From NCBI RefSeq assembly GCF_003268675.1, contig NZ_CP029378.1:4030001-4094000 (forward strand): a stretch of DNA of 64,000 nt. The letters run 5' to 3'. The position numbers and the translations under genes were made by a program. Below, piece after piece: positions 48,470 through 58,529 of this stretch. Every line of letters begins with the position of its first letter. Position 1 is the stretch's first letter. Below the pieces are notes generated by a model. That model searched no databases and was not told the origin of the DNA. It saw only the letters and a list, made by a program, of their open reading frames with translations. The DNA is from Streptomyces bacillaris (GTDB taxonomy: Bacteria > Actinomycetota > Actinomycetes > Streptomycetales > Streptomycetaceae).

Positions 48470-50521
48470 TCACTGCCCCGGCACCACCGACCGCTGTCGG
48501 CGCAGCAGCTCCGCCAGCCCGCGCCGGGTGGCCGCGATCACCACCCGGTCCTGGGCGCGCAGGACATACCCCGGGGGCAGGTCCCAGACCAGGCCGGAGG
48601 GCGGCGGAGTGCCGCCTTCCGGGGGGTACGGGGGGACGGCGGCCAGGTCCGGGTTGCGGTCGGCGGGCGGGGTGGCGTCGATGGCCAGGACCCGCCACGC
48701 GTGCTCCTGGAACGCCTCCGCCACCGTGTGGCCCTCCAACTGCGGATGGCCCGCCACCTCCAGGGCCGCGAAGAGCATCACCTTCCGCTCGACCGGCACC
48801 GCGCCCAGGATCTGGCGGCCCATCATGGCGACGGCGAAGGAGGGGGCGGCCAGGTGGGAGACGGACCGGGAGCGGGTGAGGGCCTGGGGGTGCGCGGTGC
48901 GCAGGGTGCGGAAGACGGCGGTGGCGAACTCGTCGTCGTACAGCCGCAGAGCCACCCTCAGGTCCGGCTTGACCGACCGCGCGTACAGCGTCGCTTCCAG
49001 GTTCGTCGTGTCGATGCTGGTGAGCGCGAGGAGGGCGTGGGCGCGGCGGATCTTGGCGGCTTCGAGGACGCCCTCCTGGGTGACGTCGCCGAGGACGGTC
49101 GGTACGTGCATGGAGCGGGCCAGCGGGATGCCCCGCGCCTCGGGGTCCTCCTCCACGACCACGACGGGGATGTCGAGTTCGCGGAGGCGTACGAGGACGC
49201 GCGTGCCGATCTTGCCGAGCCCGAGCAGCACCACGTGCCCCGACAGACCGCGCGGCGGGCGGCGCAGCGAGGAGGCGGTGCGCAGGGTGCCGAACGCCTC
49301 CAGGACGGCGGCGATCAGCAGCGGGAGCAACAGGATCCCGGCGATGCCCGAGAAGATCTGGATGATCTTCCGGGCCGTCGACCCGTCCTCCGAGGGGTCG
49401 TTCATGCTCAGCAGGTCCAGCAGGATGAGGTAGGCGGAGTGCAGCAGGGTGTCCTCGGTGGTGAGGACCGAGACGACCACCAGGGCGACCGCCGCCAGCG
49501 CGAAACCCAGGGCGGACCAGCGCAGTCGGCGGGAGAAGACCTGGGCGAGCGGGGCGCCCCTGCCGCCCATCCGGGTCGCGGGGCGGTCCGGATCGGCGCG
49601 GCTGATGGCCTCCAGGACGACGGTCCCGCGGCCGGTGGCGGCGGCCACGGACCGGTCGTCCGGGAGGAGTTCGGGTCCTTCGTCGCCGCTGCTGTCCGAA
49701 CCCTCCGTCCCCCCCGGGTTGTTGGTGGTGGAGGAGAGCAGGGCGAGCGTGCAGAGACCCGGATCGGCGGTCTCGCCCGGCCCCGGCGGCGGGCGTTCGG
49801 CGGCGCGCAGGAGCAGCCCTTCGGCCTGGATGACCTTGCTGCTGCCGGTGGCGGCGGTCGCGGCGAGAGCGGGAGCGGCGGTGTCGGCGTCGGAGAGGAC
49901 GGTGGTGGAGGCGTCCAGCGTCGCCGGGTCGATGCCGGGCATGGCGACGGCCGCCGCCTGGTCGAGCAACTCCTCCAGATGCAGGCCGAGTTTGCGGTTG
50001 TAGAGCCGGATCACCAGCCGTAGGCGGGGGTTGAGGCGGCGGGCGGTCAGGGCGGCGCGGATGTTGCGCTCGTCGTCCTCGTAGACGAGCGCGAGGGCGG
50101 CGGCCCGGTCGACGCCCGCCTCCTCCAGCACGTCGTCGGAGGGTTCGGGCGCCTCCATGATCCGGACGGCCTCGACCCCGGCGTTGGTGTCGTTGCTCGC
50201 GCCGCCCGTTCCGCCGTTCGCGTTCCCCGCCGTTCGGTTCATCGCCGCCGACATCCGGCCGAACAGGGCAGCCGCGCGGCCCCGTTGGGTCAGCGGTGTC
50301 TCGGGGCTGTTGGCGTCGCGGCCGGGCGGCAGGAGGAGGGTGACCCGTTCGCCGTAGACGAAGCGCAGCTCCACGGCGAGCCGGCGCGCCAGCGCGTCGT
50401 CGCCGCAGACGATCATGTGACCGGCGGACGGGGGACGTCCCGGCTGCGGACGCCCGGGCTGTGGTCGTCCCGTCGGCGGGCGTCCCGGCTGCTGAGGAAG
50501 TGGGGGCACGAAACCCAGCAT
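48470..50521 (-). CDS. Two-RCK (TrkA-N) membrane protein, CASTOR/POLLUX-like
   Basis: This 683-residue protein has a Pro/Gly-rich N-terminus, a first NAD-binding RCK-like domain (HMIVCGDDALARRLAVEL; about 35-210), a Ser/Gly-rich linker, two predicted membrane helices (LGFALAAVALVVVSVL about 335-352 and IAGILLLPLLIAAVLEAF about 390-408) and a second TrkA-N domain (HVVLLGLGKIGTRVLVRL, VVVVEEDPEARG). The loop between the helices has no TVGYG selectivity filter. It is 30 bases downstream of the DUF3686 AAA+ gene and likely its operon partner. An ion-conducting or membrane-sensor role is inferred. Confidence 0.82.
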   Translation of the reverse strand: MLGFVPPLPQQPGRPPTGRPQPGRPQPGRPPSAGHMIVCGDDALARRLAVELRFVYGERVTLLLPPGRDANSPETPLTQRGRAAALFGRMSAAMNRTAGNANGGTGGASNDTNAGVEAVRIMEAPEPSDDVLEEAGVDRAAALALVYEDDERNIRAALTARRLNPRLRLVIRLYNRKLGLHLEELLDQAAAVAMPGIDPATLDASTTVLSDADTAAPALAATAATGSSKVIQAEGLLLRAAERPPPGPGETADPGLCTLALLSSTTNNPGGTEGSDSSGDEGPELLPDDRSVAAATGRGTVVLEAISRADPDRPATRMGGRGAPLAQVFSRRLRWSALGFALAAVALVVVSVLTTEDTLLHSAYLILLDLLSMNDPSEDGSTARKIIQIFSGIAGILLLPLLIAAVLEAFGTLRTASSLRRPPRGLSGHVVLLGLGKIGTRVLVRLRELDIPVVVVEEDPEARGIPLARSMHVPTVLGDVTQEGVLEAAKIRRAHALLALTSIDTTNLEATLYARSVKPDLRVALRLYDDEFATAVFRTLRTAHPQALTRSRSVSHLAAPSFAVAMMGRQILGAVPVERKVMLFAALEVAGHPQLEGHTVAEAFQEHAWRVLAIDATPPADRNPDLAAVPPYPPEGGTPPPSGLVWDLPPGYVLRAQDRVVIAATRRGLAELLRRQRSVVPGQ

Positions 50522-50551
50522 GCCGTGATCCTTCCGGCTCGGTCTTCCCGC

Positions 50552-53500
50552 TCACTGTGGAATGTTTGTGATCTTCGCACGGTGGTTCTGAAGCTCTGGC
50601 CGGTTCTGATCTCCCGCTGGCTGGTTCGCGGTTCCCTGGTGGTTCGCGGTTCCCTGGTGGTTCGAGGGAGCCTGCGTTCCCCCGTGGTTCGGCGGTCCCG
50701 CCAACAGGTGGCGTGGGTCGGCCGCCCGCTGGATCGCCGTCTCCACCGCCGCGATCCGGTCCGCGAGCAGCCCGAGCGCCGCCACCGCCCGGGTCATCGG
50801 GTCGCCGTCCGGGCCGCCGAGCGCCTGCGTACGCACGTACGAGGAGGTGATCGCGGCCCACCGCTCGGCCTGCTCGGCGGTGAGCGTCCCCCGCAGGGCC
50901 GCCAGCTTCAGCAGATTGGCCTCGGCGCCCGTGGTGAGCGTCTGGGCCTCGCCCGCGTAGTGGTCGTCGACGACGGCGGAGAGTTCGGCGTCGTTCATGA
51001 CGGGCACGATCCGCTCCGCGATCTTGTTCATGTTGCGGTACGACCCCTGGAGCCGGAACGGCGGCTCGGTGCGCGTCGCGTCCGTCTGCGCGGCCGAGGC
51101 GATGTACGCCGCGTTGACCGCGAGGACGGTCTCCCGGGCCGTGAGCAGATGCCGCAGCACGGCCAGTACGGCGTCCAACTCCACTGCAGAGTACGGGTGT
51201 TCCAGGTGCTCGGCGCGGGCCGAGGGGTCGCCGCCGCCCGCCAGCCGCACCAGCAGCGCCAGGTCGTCGCGCGAACGCCCGGCGAGCGGGGCGAGCACGG
51301 GGTTGGCGGTCAGCGCGTTCTCCACGAAGCTCAGCGCGAAGACGTCCTCGCGCCCGCTCAGCACCTCGCCCAGGTTCCACACGTCGGCCCGGTTGGCGAG
51401 CATGTCCGGGATCCGGAACTGCTCGCCGGACTCGGTGTACGGGTTGCCCGCCATGCAGACCGCGAACCGCTTGCCCCGCAGGTCGTAGCTGCGCGGCTGC
51501 CCGTCCCGTACGCCCTCGATGCGGCGCGTGGCATCGCACAACGGGATGAACTTCTGAAGGAGTTCGGGCGAGGTGTGCTGGATGTCGTCCAGGTAGAGCA
51601 GCGTGTTGTTGCCCGCCTCCAGCGCGAAGTTGATCTTCTCGACCTCCTGCCGCGCGGTCGCGCTCGGCGCCCGGTCCGGATCGAGCGAGGTCACGTCGTG
51701 GCCCAGGTTCGGCCCGCTGATCTTGACCAGGACCATCCCGAGCCGGTCCGCCACGTACTCCATCAGCGTCGTCTTGCCGTAGCCCGGCGGCGAGACGAGC
51801 AGCAGCAGGCCCTGCGAGTCGGTGCGCCGGTCGGCGTCGGCGGTGCCGAGCTGCTTGGCCAGGCTGTCCCCGATCAGCGGCAGGTACACCTCGTCCAGCA
51901 GCCGGTTGCGGACGAACGCCGACATCACGCGCGGCCGGTGGTCGTCCAGCCGCAGCCGCCCCCGCTCGGCGTCCACCAGGGAGGTGCGCAGCCGCTGGTA
52001 GGCCCGGAACCCGGGCACGGTCCGCGCCCGGAACCCCCCTGTCCGTGCGAGCAGTTCATCGATCCGTACGGTGAGGCTCCCGCCGCTCCCGATGCGCGGG
52101 TGGTCCCCGAGAAGGCCCTCCACGCGCTCGGTGAGCGGGGCGTCGCACCCGTACCGCTCCAGCTCCGGGCAGAGCTCCACCGCCACGGCCTCCGCGAGGT
52201 CGCCGTCCGTGGGCGCCTCGCCGGAGGACTGCGCGTACGGGGTCAGCCACCCCTCCACGAGCTGCTTGCGGGCGGCCAGGTCACCGCCGAGGGCGGCGAG
52301 GTCGTCCGCGTACGCGCCGGGCCCGGCGGCCCGGTGGAAGCCGGCCAGGAAGGTACGGACCCCGGAGCCCACGACGAACCCGCCGGGCCCGCCGGTCAAC
52401 TCCTCGAAGAGGTACGCGGCGACGGCGGCGGCCCGCCCCTCACCGTCGCCCCCGAAGTCACCGTCGCCCCCGAACTCACCGATGGCGGAAGCCCACTCCT
52501 CCTGGAGCACCGCGATGGCCGGGGCGAGCCCGAAGGTGTCGCGGGCGCGGGCCAGGGAGACGGCACGCCGGGTCCACGAGGCGCGCTGCGCCTCCTCGAT
52601 GCCGTACGCCCAGAAGAGCTGGGCGGCCGCGCGGACGGCGGGCTCGTGACGCAGCAGCCCCGCACCCGCGTGCAGCCGCAGCAGGGCGCGCAGGATGGCG
52701 GTGGCGTCCTCGTCGTGAACGCCCCGGGTGTACCCCTCGTCGTACGCCTCGGAAGCCGACTCCCGTACGAGCGCAGCCAGTTCGTCGTCACTCAGCGCGC
52801 CGAGGCGGTCGGCACCGCGCTCCTCCAGCAGCCGGGCCGCCAGATACTCGCCCCGGTAGACGGCGGCCGACTCCGAGGGCAGCAGCTGCTCCCAGTACGG
52901 CCGGGTCGCCTCGAACGCCGGGTCGGTGACCGGGGCCCGGTAGTCGGTCCCGGTCAGCGCGAAGGCCAGCCGGTCCCCGGAGGGCACGAGCGTGAGGTCG
53001 AACGGCTGGGTGTTCACCGCGAACCGGTGGCGCCCCAGCTTGATGACGGACCCGCCGTCCGCGTACAGCTCGCTGCGGTCCCGCAGGGCGCGCCCGGCCT
53101 CCTGACGGGCCGCCTTCAGCCGCCCGTCCAGCTCCTCCGCCCGTACAGGGTCGCCCAGTTCACGCAGTTCGTCAGCCGTGCGGCGGACTTTGGCGACCAT
53201 CGGGTCGGAGGCGAAGTACGTGTGGACGGCGTCCAGATCGTCCAGCGCGGCCACCCGTCGGCCGATGGTCTCCAGCACCCGCTGCGCCGACCCGGCCAGC
53301 CGCTCGGCCCGCCGCGCCCGCTCGTCCTGGAGCGTCTGCTTACGGGCCGAGAACGCCTCGTACACCTCGCTCCGGCGCTCGGCCAGCTCCGAGAGGAAGT
53401 CGTCGAACTCCGCGAACCGCGACTCCAGGTTCTCCAACTGGAGCAGCAGCCGCGCGAGTTGGTCGTCACAGTGCTCCGGGGTGTCGGCGGCGGCCAGCGC

Positions 53501-55696
53501 GCCCGTCACCGCCTGTCCGAGCAGCGCGAACTCGGCGGCGAACTCGGCCCGCCCCTCCTTCGACAGCAGCTCCCGCCGCCGCGCGTCCAGCGTGGCGCGG
53601 GCCCGGTTGGCGCCGCCCAGCACTTCCGCGATCCGCTCCAGGATCGACGTGCGGACGGTCGCGTCACCGATCTCCAGCCCGGCCACCACGTCCGTGACGG
53701 TGGCGAGCCCGTCCGTCATCGCGGCGAGCCGGTCGGAGACGGCCGAGGCGTCCCGTACGGTCGCCAGCGCGCCCGCGTCCTCGACGAGCCCGGCGATCTC
53801 CTCGTGGTACCCGTCGAAGGCGTCCTCACGGGCGAGGAAGGAGACGGCCCGCTGGGCGGCCGAGGCGATGTCGTCCTCGGTCCGGGCCGACAGCTCAGCG
53901 ATCCGCTCGGCATCGGCGTACCGCATCTCCGCGATGGTCGCCAAGTGGCCGTGTGCCTGCCGGAGTTCGGTCAGCCGCTCCACCCACGCGGCGGCCGACC
54001 CCGGCACCTCGCCACGCACCCGCCGCACCAGCGCGGTGATGCGAGTGGCGGTCTCCTCCAGCGCGTCGGCGGCCCGCTGTGTCAGCTCCTGTACGGCGGT
54101 GAACTCGGCCAGCACCTGCTGGGCCGTGGCCCGCAGCTCCGCCAAGGGCTCGCCCAGCGAACCCAGTTCGGGGTCGGAGAGCCAGTGGTACCGGTCCTGG
54201 GCGCGGGCACAGTCGGCGGCGAGCTGCCCGTACACGGCGGTCGTCGGCGTCATCTCCCGCACCCCGTGCGCGAGCGCCAGACAGTCCGAAATCCCGCGTA
54301 CGAGATCGGCGTTGCCCGTCCGCGCGAGCGGCCCGGTCCCGGCCGGGCGGGAGGCGGCGTAGGTGTCGGAGACGTACGGCGTCTGCCACCGCTGCAACGG
54401 GTGGACGCGCGCCGGAACGTCCGGGCCGTCCGGGTTGTCTCGGAGCAGGATCAGCGTTCCGTCGTCGAGCAGCGCGTGGCCGCGTCCGGTGAGCGGGGTG
54501 GCGACCTCCTGGCGGATCAGGTTGTAGGGGAGGAGCAGGCTCCGTACGCCGTCGCGGGAGCGGAAGACGTACAGCACGTCCTCGCCGTTGGGCGAGCGCA
54601 CCGCGCCCTCGAAGACCGGCTCGCTCAGCTCCTCCGCGGTGTCGAAGGTCTTCGCGGTGCCGGTGGTCAGGTAGTAGCCGCCGGGGAAGATGATCCCCTG
54701 GTCCTCGGGGAGCCGGTGGCAGGCGGGTCCGATCCCGTCGAGCCGCTGGACGCTCCCGAGGAGGGAGTTGAAGACCAGATGCCGCCAACTCTCCTCCTTG
54801 TACGGCCGCACGCGCAGCAGCGTCAGCGGCCCGACCTCCGCGTACTCCACGTCCGCGTCCGCCAGCGACTGCAACGGCTCGTCGACGGGCTCCTCGTAGA
54901 TCCCGTCCGGCGACTCGGTGTCATCGGTGACCTTCACGGTGAGCGTGCCGCCGAGCGTGTCGACGAAGAGCCCGCCGCCCTTGCCGATGGCGATGTGCGG
55001 GTGGCGGCCGGGGCGGTGGGCCTCGCGCCCGGCGGCGGTCCAGTCGAAGTCGTGGGACGCGGGGAACACATGGTCCCGCTCGCCCTGCGCGTCCAGGAAC
55101 GCCCCCGGCGTCCCGTCCGCCCCGAGCGTCCAGCGCAGCACGCGGATGTCCTCTGCGTCCTTGCCCGTGCGGAAGACGGCGAGCAGCTTGCCGTTGACGC
55201 GGCGCAGCCGGAGCAGCCGGGCGTCGCGGAAGTACCGGTGGAGCGAGGAGAACTCGCGCCGGAAGGCGTCGTCGTCGAGGAGGGTGGGCTGGGGCGCGGG
55301 CGTGCCGCCGTCGGGGAGGGTGCCCTGGGACTGGGGCGCGTGCTCGTCCGCCCTGGTGTCCTCGGCACCGGCATCCCGTACGAGGAGTACGTCGTCGACC
55401 CCGGCCTCGCCCCGGGCCCCCGGCCCCCGCTCGAACCCGAAGAGCAACTGCCCGCCGAGACCGACGAGATCGCGCGGGACGGCGGGGTGCCCGGTGCGCA
55501 CCTGCTCGGTGGCGAGGAGCCGCAGCCCGGTCGAGCCGAACTCCTCGGTCCGCCGCGCGTTCAGCGCCTCGGCCCGCCGCACCAGCTCCCCGGCCTGCGC
55601 GGAGAGCCGCCGCCGCAGCACCTCGTAGGCACCGGCATCCACATCGCCCTCCGCGCCCTGCGGCGGGGTGGTGGTGGCGGTGATGTCGCTGTCCAT
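50552..55696 (-). CDS. Giant AAA+ ATPase annotated as DNA repair ATPase (DUF3686 family)
   Basis: This 1714-residue cytoplasmic protein has an N-terminal beta-rich DUF3686 region (about 150-480), a long alpha-helical coiled-coil region (about 500-950) and a C-terminal AAA+ domain. Walker A is LVSPPGYGKTTLMEY at about 1300, Walker B LLYLDDIQH at about 1365, sensor 1 CMAGNPYTES and an arginine-finger region MLANRADVWNLGEV. The last about 50 residues are an Asn/Gln/His-rich repeat (NHQGTANHQGTAN). The DNA repair name is historical; the context (flotillin, OB-fold membrane protein, RCK membrane protein) suggests membrane remodelling or stress. It starts at ATG 55696. Confidence 0.85.
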   Translation of the reverse strand: MDSDITATTTPPQGAEGDVDAGAYEVLRRRLSAQAGELVRRAEALNARRTEEFGSTGLRLLATEQVRTGHPAVPRDLVGLGGQLLFGFERGPGARGEAGVDDVLLVRDAGAEDTRADEHAPQSQGTLPDGGTPAPQPTLLDDDAFRREFSSLHRYFRDARLLRLRRVNGKLLAVFRTGKDAEDIRVLRWTLGADGTPGAFLDAQGERDHVFPASHDFDWTAAGREAHRPGRHPHIAIGKGGGLFVDTLGGTLTVKVTDDTESPDGIYEEPVDEPLQSLADADVEYAEVGPLTLLRVRPYKEESWRHLVFNSLLGSVQRLDGIGPACHRLPEDQGIIFPGGYYLTTGTAKTFDTAEELSEPVFEGAVRSPNGEDVLYVFRSRDGVRSLLLPYNLIRQEVATPLTGRGHALLDDGTLILLRDNPDGPDVPARVHPLQRWQTPYVSDTYAASRPAGTGPLARTGNADLVRGISDCLALAHGVREMTPTTAVYGQLAADCARAQDRYHWLSDPELGSLGEPLAELRATAQQVLAEFTAVQELTQRAADALEETATRITALVRRVRGEVPGSAAAWVERLTELRQAHGHLATIAEMRYADAERIAELSARTEDDIASAAQRAVSFLAREDAFDGYHEEIAGLVEDAGALATVRDASAVSDRLAAMTDGLATVTDVVAGLEIGDATVRTSILERIAEVLGGANRARATLDARRRELLSKEGRAEFAAEFALLGQAVTGALAAADTPEHCDDQLARLLLQLENLESRFAEFDDFLSELAERRSEVYEAFSARKQTLQDERARRAERLAGSAQRVLETIGRRVAALDDLDAVHTYFASDPMVAKVRRTADELRELGDPVRAEELDGRLKAARQEAGRALRDRSELYADGGSVIKLGRHRFAVNTQPFDLTLVPSGDRLAFALTGTDYRAPVTDPAFEATRPYWEQLLPSESAAVYRGEYLAARLLEERGADRLGALSDDELAALVRESASEAYDEGYTRGVHDEDATAILRALLRLHAGAGLLRHEPAVRAAAQLFWAYGIEEAQRASWTRRAVSLARARDTFGLAPAIAVLQEEWASAIGEFGGDGDFGGDGEGRAAAVAAYLFEELTGGPGGFVVGSGVRTFLAGFHRAAGPGAYADDLAALGGDLAARKQLVEGWLTPYAQSSGEAPTDGDLAEAVAVELCPELERYGCDAPLTERVEGLLGDHPRIGSGGSLTVRIDELLARTGGFRARTVPGFRAYQRLRTSLVDAERGRLRLDDHRPRVMSAFVRNRLLDEVYLPLIGDSLAKQLGTADADRRTDSQGLLLLVSPPGYGKTTLMEYVADRLGMVLVKISGPNLGHDVTSLDPDRAPSATARQEVEKINFALEAGNNTLLYLDDIQHTSPELLQKFIPLCDATRRIEGVRDGQPRSYDLRGKRFAVCMAGNPYTESGEQFRIPDMLANRADVWNLGEVLSGREDVFALSFVENALTANPVLAPLAGRSRDDLALLVRLAGGGDPSARAEHLEHPYSAVELDAVLAVLRHLLTARETVLAVNAAYIASAAQTDATRTEPPFRLQGSYRNMNKIAERIVPVMNDAELSAVVDDHYAGEAQTLTTGAEANLLKLAALRGTLTAEQAERWAAITSSYVRTQALGGPDGDPMTRAVAALGLLADRIAAVETAIQRAADPRHLLAGPPNHGGTQAPSNHQGTANHQGTANQPAGDQNRPELQNHRAKITNIPQ

Positions 55697-55823
55697 GCGT
55701 ACGGCTCCCTACGTGTCTTCGTCATGTCCCGGCCGCGGCCTCAGTGCCGGCCCGTCCGGCACCCACCCTGGTGGGGCGCCCCACAAGGCCGGTCCGGCCC
55801 CCGTCCGGCCCGCCCGCACCCAT

Positions 55824-55855
55824 CCAGCCCGTCCGGCGTTCGAGGACGGAACCCT
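55824..55855 (+). repeat. Dispersed 32-bp repeat, copy 2
   Basis: Same sequence as copy 1 at 19898 except one T to C change (CGTTCGAGG). It lies in the 442-base gap between the AAA+ and flotillin genes. Confidence 0.85.
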
Positions 55856-55871
55856 GGCCCCGGTGGGCCTT

Positions 55872-55974
55872 TCCCGGCCGGTGAGGTGCCCACCCCCGTG
55901 GGGCACCCCACCTGCCCGGTCCTGGCCCTCCGGCTGAGGGTTCCGCCCTCAAACGCCGGGCGGGCTGGAGCTGC
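55872..55974. repeat. 103-bp direct duplication, left copy (contains 32-bp repeat copy 3, inverted)
   Basis: This 103-bp block recurs at 55982-56084 with about two mismatches. It contains the inverted 32-bp element at 55937-55968 (AGGGTTCCGCCCTCAAACG to GGGCTGG) and a small hairpin (GCCCACCCCCGTGGGGC). Confidence 0.85.
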
Positions 55975-55981
55975 TTGCCTG

Positions 55982-56084
55982 TCCCGGCCGGGGAGGCGCC
56001 CACCCCCGTGGGGCACCCCACCTGCCCGGTCCTGGCCCTCCGGCTGAGGGTTCCGCCCTCAAACGCCGGGCGGGCTGGAGCTGC
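55982..56084. repeat. 103-bp direct duplication, right copy (contains 32-bp repeat copy 4, inverted)
   Basis: Second copy of the block, offset by 110 bases, with the inverted 32-bp element at 56047-56078. The gap 55697-56138 holds no gene; it consists mainly of these repeats. Confidence 0.85.
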
Positions 56085-56138
56085 CGGCCCACCCCAGCGT
56101 GCGGGCCGGAGTTACCGGCCCGCGAGGGGGCGGTGGCC

Positions 56139-58262
56139 CTACCCCACGGCCCCGGCACCGGCCCCGTTGCGGACCGCCACATCCCTCGCGGGAGCGCCGA
56201 CCCCAACCGAGGACACCGGCAGATCCGCCAGCCCCAGCTCCTTCGCCGCCGCCAGCAACTGCTCGACCTGCCCCGAGGCCGCACCCGACGACCCCATCAG
56301 CCGCATCAGCAGCGCCGACACCGTCAGGTTCTGCACATCCCCCGTGGAGACCGATCCCAGCACCCGGCTCAGGTCGTCCGTGAACGAGGACGAACCGTCC
56401 AGCCACGGCCCCGCCAGCGCCTGCGCGGTCTGGGAGTTGTCCACGAACCCGTCCACCGCCTTGCCGAGCGAGATCGACGAGACGAGCCGGTCGAAGAAGA
56501 CGGACTCCCCGCCGACGATGTCGATGTCGGCGTTCTCCAGACCCGTCGCCAGCACCGTCGCCTGCGCCTCGGCAACCTGCCGCTGCACTTCGAGACCGGC
56601 CAGCCGGATCTCCTTCTCCGCGTCGAGCCGCAGACGGTACTCCTCGTGCGTACGGGACGCCTCGTCCAGCGCCGCCATCGCGGCCGCCTTCTCCGTGAGC
56701 CCCGCAGCCTCCGCCTTCAGCTTCTCGCCGATGACCGCCGCGTCCGCCGTGGCCTGGGCCTGCGTACCCTCGGCCGTGGCCAGCGCCTTGAGCCGCGCGC
56801 CCTCCGCCTCGGCCTTGAGCCGGGCCGCCGTGGCCTCGGCCTCCGCGAGACCGGCCTTCTCGATGACCTCGGCCTCCGCGTCCCGGACCTGCACCGCCGC
56901 GAGCCCCGGCGCGGCCGACTCGGCCTGCACACCCTCGGCCAGCCGCAGCTTGGCCTGCGCGTCCAGGTCGGCCGTCTTGAGCCGCGCCTCCGCGAGCGTG
57001 AGCTGCTCGGCCGCCAGGTGCGCGGAGGCCGCCTCCGCCGCCTCGGCCGCCTTGATGTCCTTGACCAGCTTCTCCTGGGCCTCGGCCTCGGCGGCGATGA
57101 TGACCGACTTACGGGCCCGCTCGGCGTCCTCGACGGCGCGCAGGGTGAGGATCGACTCCTCCTGCTCCGCCACCGTACGGTCCACCGCGATCCGCTCCCG
57201 GATGACGTCCGCGACCTCGCGGCGCTCGGCCTCGACCTCCTTGGTGGCGGCGATCCGGTTCAGCTCGGTCTCGCGCTCGCGCCCGATGACCTCCAGCATC
57301 CGGTCCTTCTCGATGCGCTCGCTCTCGACGGCGATGACGCGCTCGCGGTTCTTCTGCGCGACGGCGATCTCCCGCGCCTGGTTCTCGCGCTGGATGCCGA
57401 GCTGCTCCTCGGTCTTGATGAACGCGGTCTGCGCGCCGAGCCGCTCCTCCTCCTGCACCCGGGCGGTGGCCGCCTCCTCACGGGCGCGCAGGGTCTCGAC
57501 CTCGCGGCGCTGCTTGATCTCGGCCTCGGCCTGCCGGCGCTCCAGCTCCAGGATGGCCTCGCGGGCGTCGACGTCCTGCCGGGTGATCTCCTTCTGCTCG
57601 GTGCGCTGGAACTCGTTGGTGCGCACGTGCTCGATCGCCGTGAGTTCGGTGATCTTCCGGATGCCCTGGGCGTCGAGGATGTTGGAGCCGTCGAGCTGGG
57701 ACATCGGGGTCTGCTCGAGGAAGTCGATCGCGGCGTCGTCGAGGTGGTAGCCGTTCAGGTCGGTCCCGATGACCTGGATGATCCGGTCCCGGAACTCCTC
57801 GCGCTTGGTGTACAGGTCGACGAAGTCGAGCTGCTTGCCGACGGTCTTGAGGGCCTCGGAGAACTTCGCGGCGAAGAACTCCTGGATGGCGGCCCGGTCG
57901 CTGGCCCGCTCGGTGCCGATGGACTGCGCGACCTTGATGACGTCCTCGACGGTCTTGTTGACCCGGACGAAGAAGGTGATCTGGATGTCGGCGCGGATGT
58001 TGTCCTGGCAGATCAGCCCTTCGCGTCCGGCACGGTGGATCTCGATCTTCTTCACCGAGATGTCCATCGTCTCGGCCTTGTGGAGCACGGGCAGGACGAC
58101 GGCACCGGTGAAGGTCACGTCGACCTTCTTGGTCTTGGAGATGATCAGCGCCTTGCCCTGCTCGACCTTGCGGAACAGCCGGGTGATGACGAAGGCGATG
58201 GTGATGACGATGAGCAGGACAACGGCGATGAGTACGCCGACGCCCAGGGAGATGGCATCCAT
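56139..58262 (-). CDS. Flotillin/SPFH-domain protein (YqiK-like)
   Basis: This 707-residue membrane-anchored scaffold has one N-terminal helix (about 5-27, LGVGVLIAVVLLIVITIAFV), a band-7/SPFH domain (about 30-215: VDVTFTGAVVLPVLHKAE; IQITFFVRVNKTVEDVI) and a very long Ala/Glu/Arg coiled coil (about 230-600), then a Gly/Ala-rich C-terminus. This is the layout of flotillins and E. coli YqiK, which form oligomers in membrane microdomains. It is on the same strand as an OB-fold membrane protein gene upstream and the DUF3686 ATPase gene downstream. ATG 58262. Confidence 0.92.
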   Translation of the reverse strand: MDAISLGVGVLIAVVLLIVITIAFVITRLFRKVEQGKALIISKTKKVDVTFTGAVVLPVLHKAETMDISVKKIEIHRAGREGLICQDNIRADIQITFFVRVNKTVEDVIKVAQSIGTERASDRAAIQEFFAAKFSEALKTVGKQLDFVDLYTKREEFRDRIIQVIGTDLNGYHLDDAAIDFLEQTPMSQLDGSNILDAQGIRKITELTAIEHVRTNEFQRTEQKEITRQDVDAREAILELERRQAEAEIKQRREVETLRAREEAATARVQEEERLGAQTAFIKTEEQLGIQRENQAREIAVAQKNRERVIAVESERIEKDRMLEVIGRERETELNRIAATKEVEAERREVADVIRERIAVDRTVAEQEESILTLRAVEDAERARKSVIIAAEAEAQEKLVKDIKAAEAAEAASAHLAAEQLTLAEARLKTADLDAQAKLRLAEGVQAESAAPGLAAVQVRDAEAEVIEKAGLAEAEATAARLKAEAEGARLKALATAEGTQAQATADAAVIGEKLKAEAAGLTEKAAAMAALDEASRTHEEYRLRLDAEKEIRLAGLEVQRQVAEAQATVLATGLENADIDIVGGESVFFDRLVSSISLGKAVDGFVDNSQTAQALAGPWLDGSSSFTDDLSRVLGSVSTGDVQNLTVSALLMRLMGSSGAASGQVEQLLAAAKELGLADLPVSSVGVGAPARDVAVRNGAGAGAVG

Positions 58263-58529
58263 AAGAGTCCTTGGCGGCTGGAAGGTACGGAAGGAAGTCA
58301 GGCGAAGCGAAGAAGAAGAGCGAAGAGGAAGGAGGAAGGACAGAGGCCACGGCGGCCATCGGCATCGGGCACTGGCATCGGACCTCGGGCGTCGGACCTC
58401 GGGCACAGGCCCGGCCACGCACCGGCCGGGCCGCACCGACCCGGGCACGTACCGCAGCAGGCACGCAGGCACACACCGTCCGGTCGAGCCGCACCGCACC
58501 CGGGCACCGGCACCGGACGACCGGCAGGC

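Noticed and set aside
50285..56047. A plus-strand open frame of about 1900 codons
   Set aside because: It is the antisense shadow of the DUF3686 ATPase gene; it is Arg/Gly/Val/Leu-rich with no domain, whereas the minus-strand frame has clear AAA+ motifs.
58263..58529. A coding region between the OB-fold and flotillin genes
   Set aside because: The stretch is purine-rich then GC-skewed with Arg/His/Thr-rich frames only; no start with a ribosome binding site and no family match.
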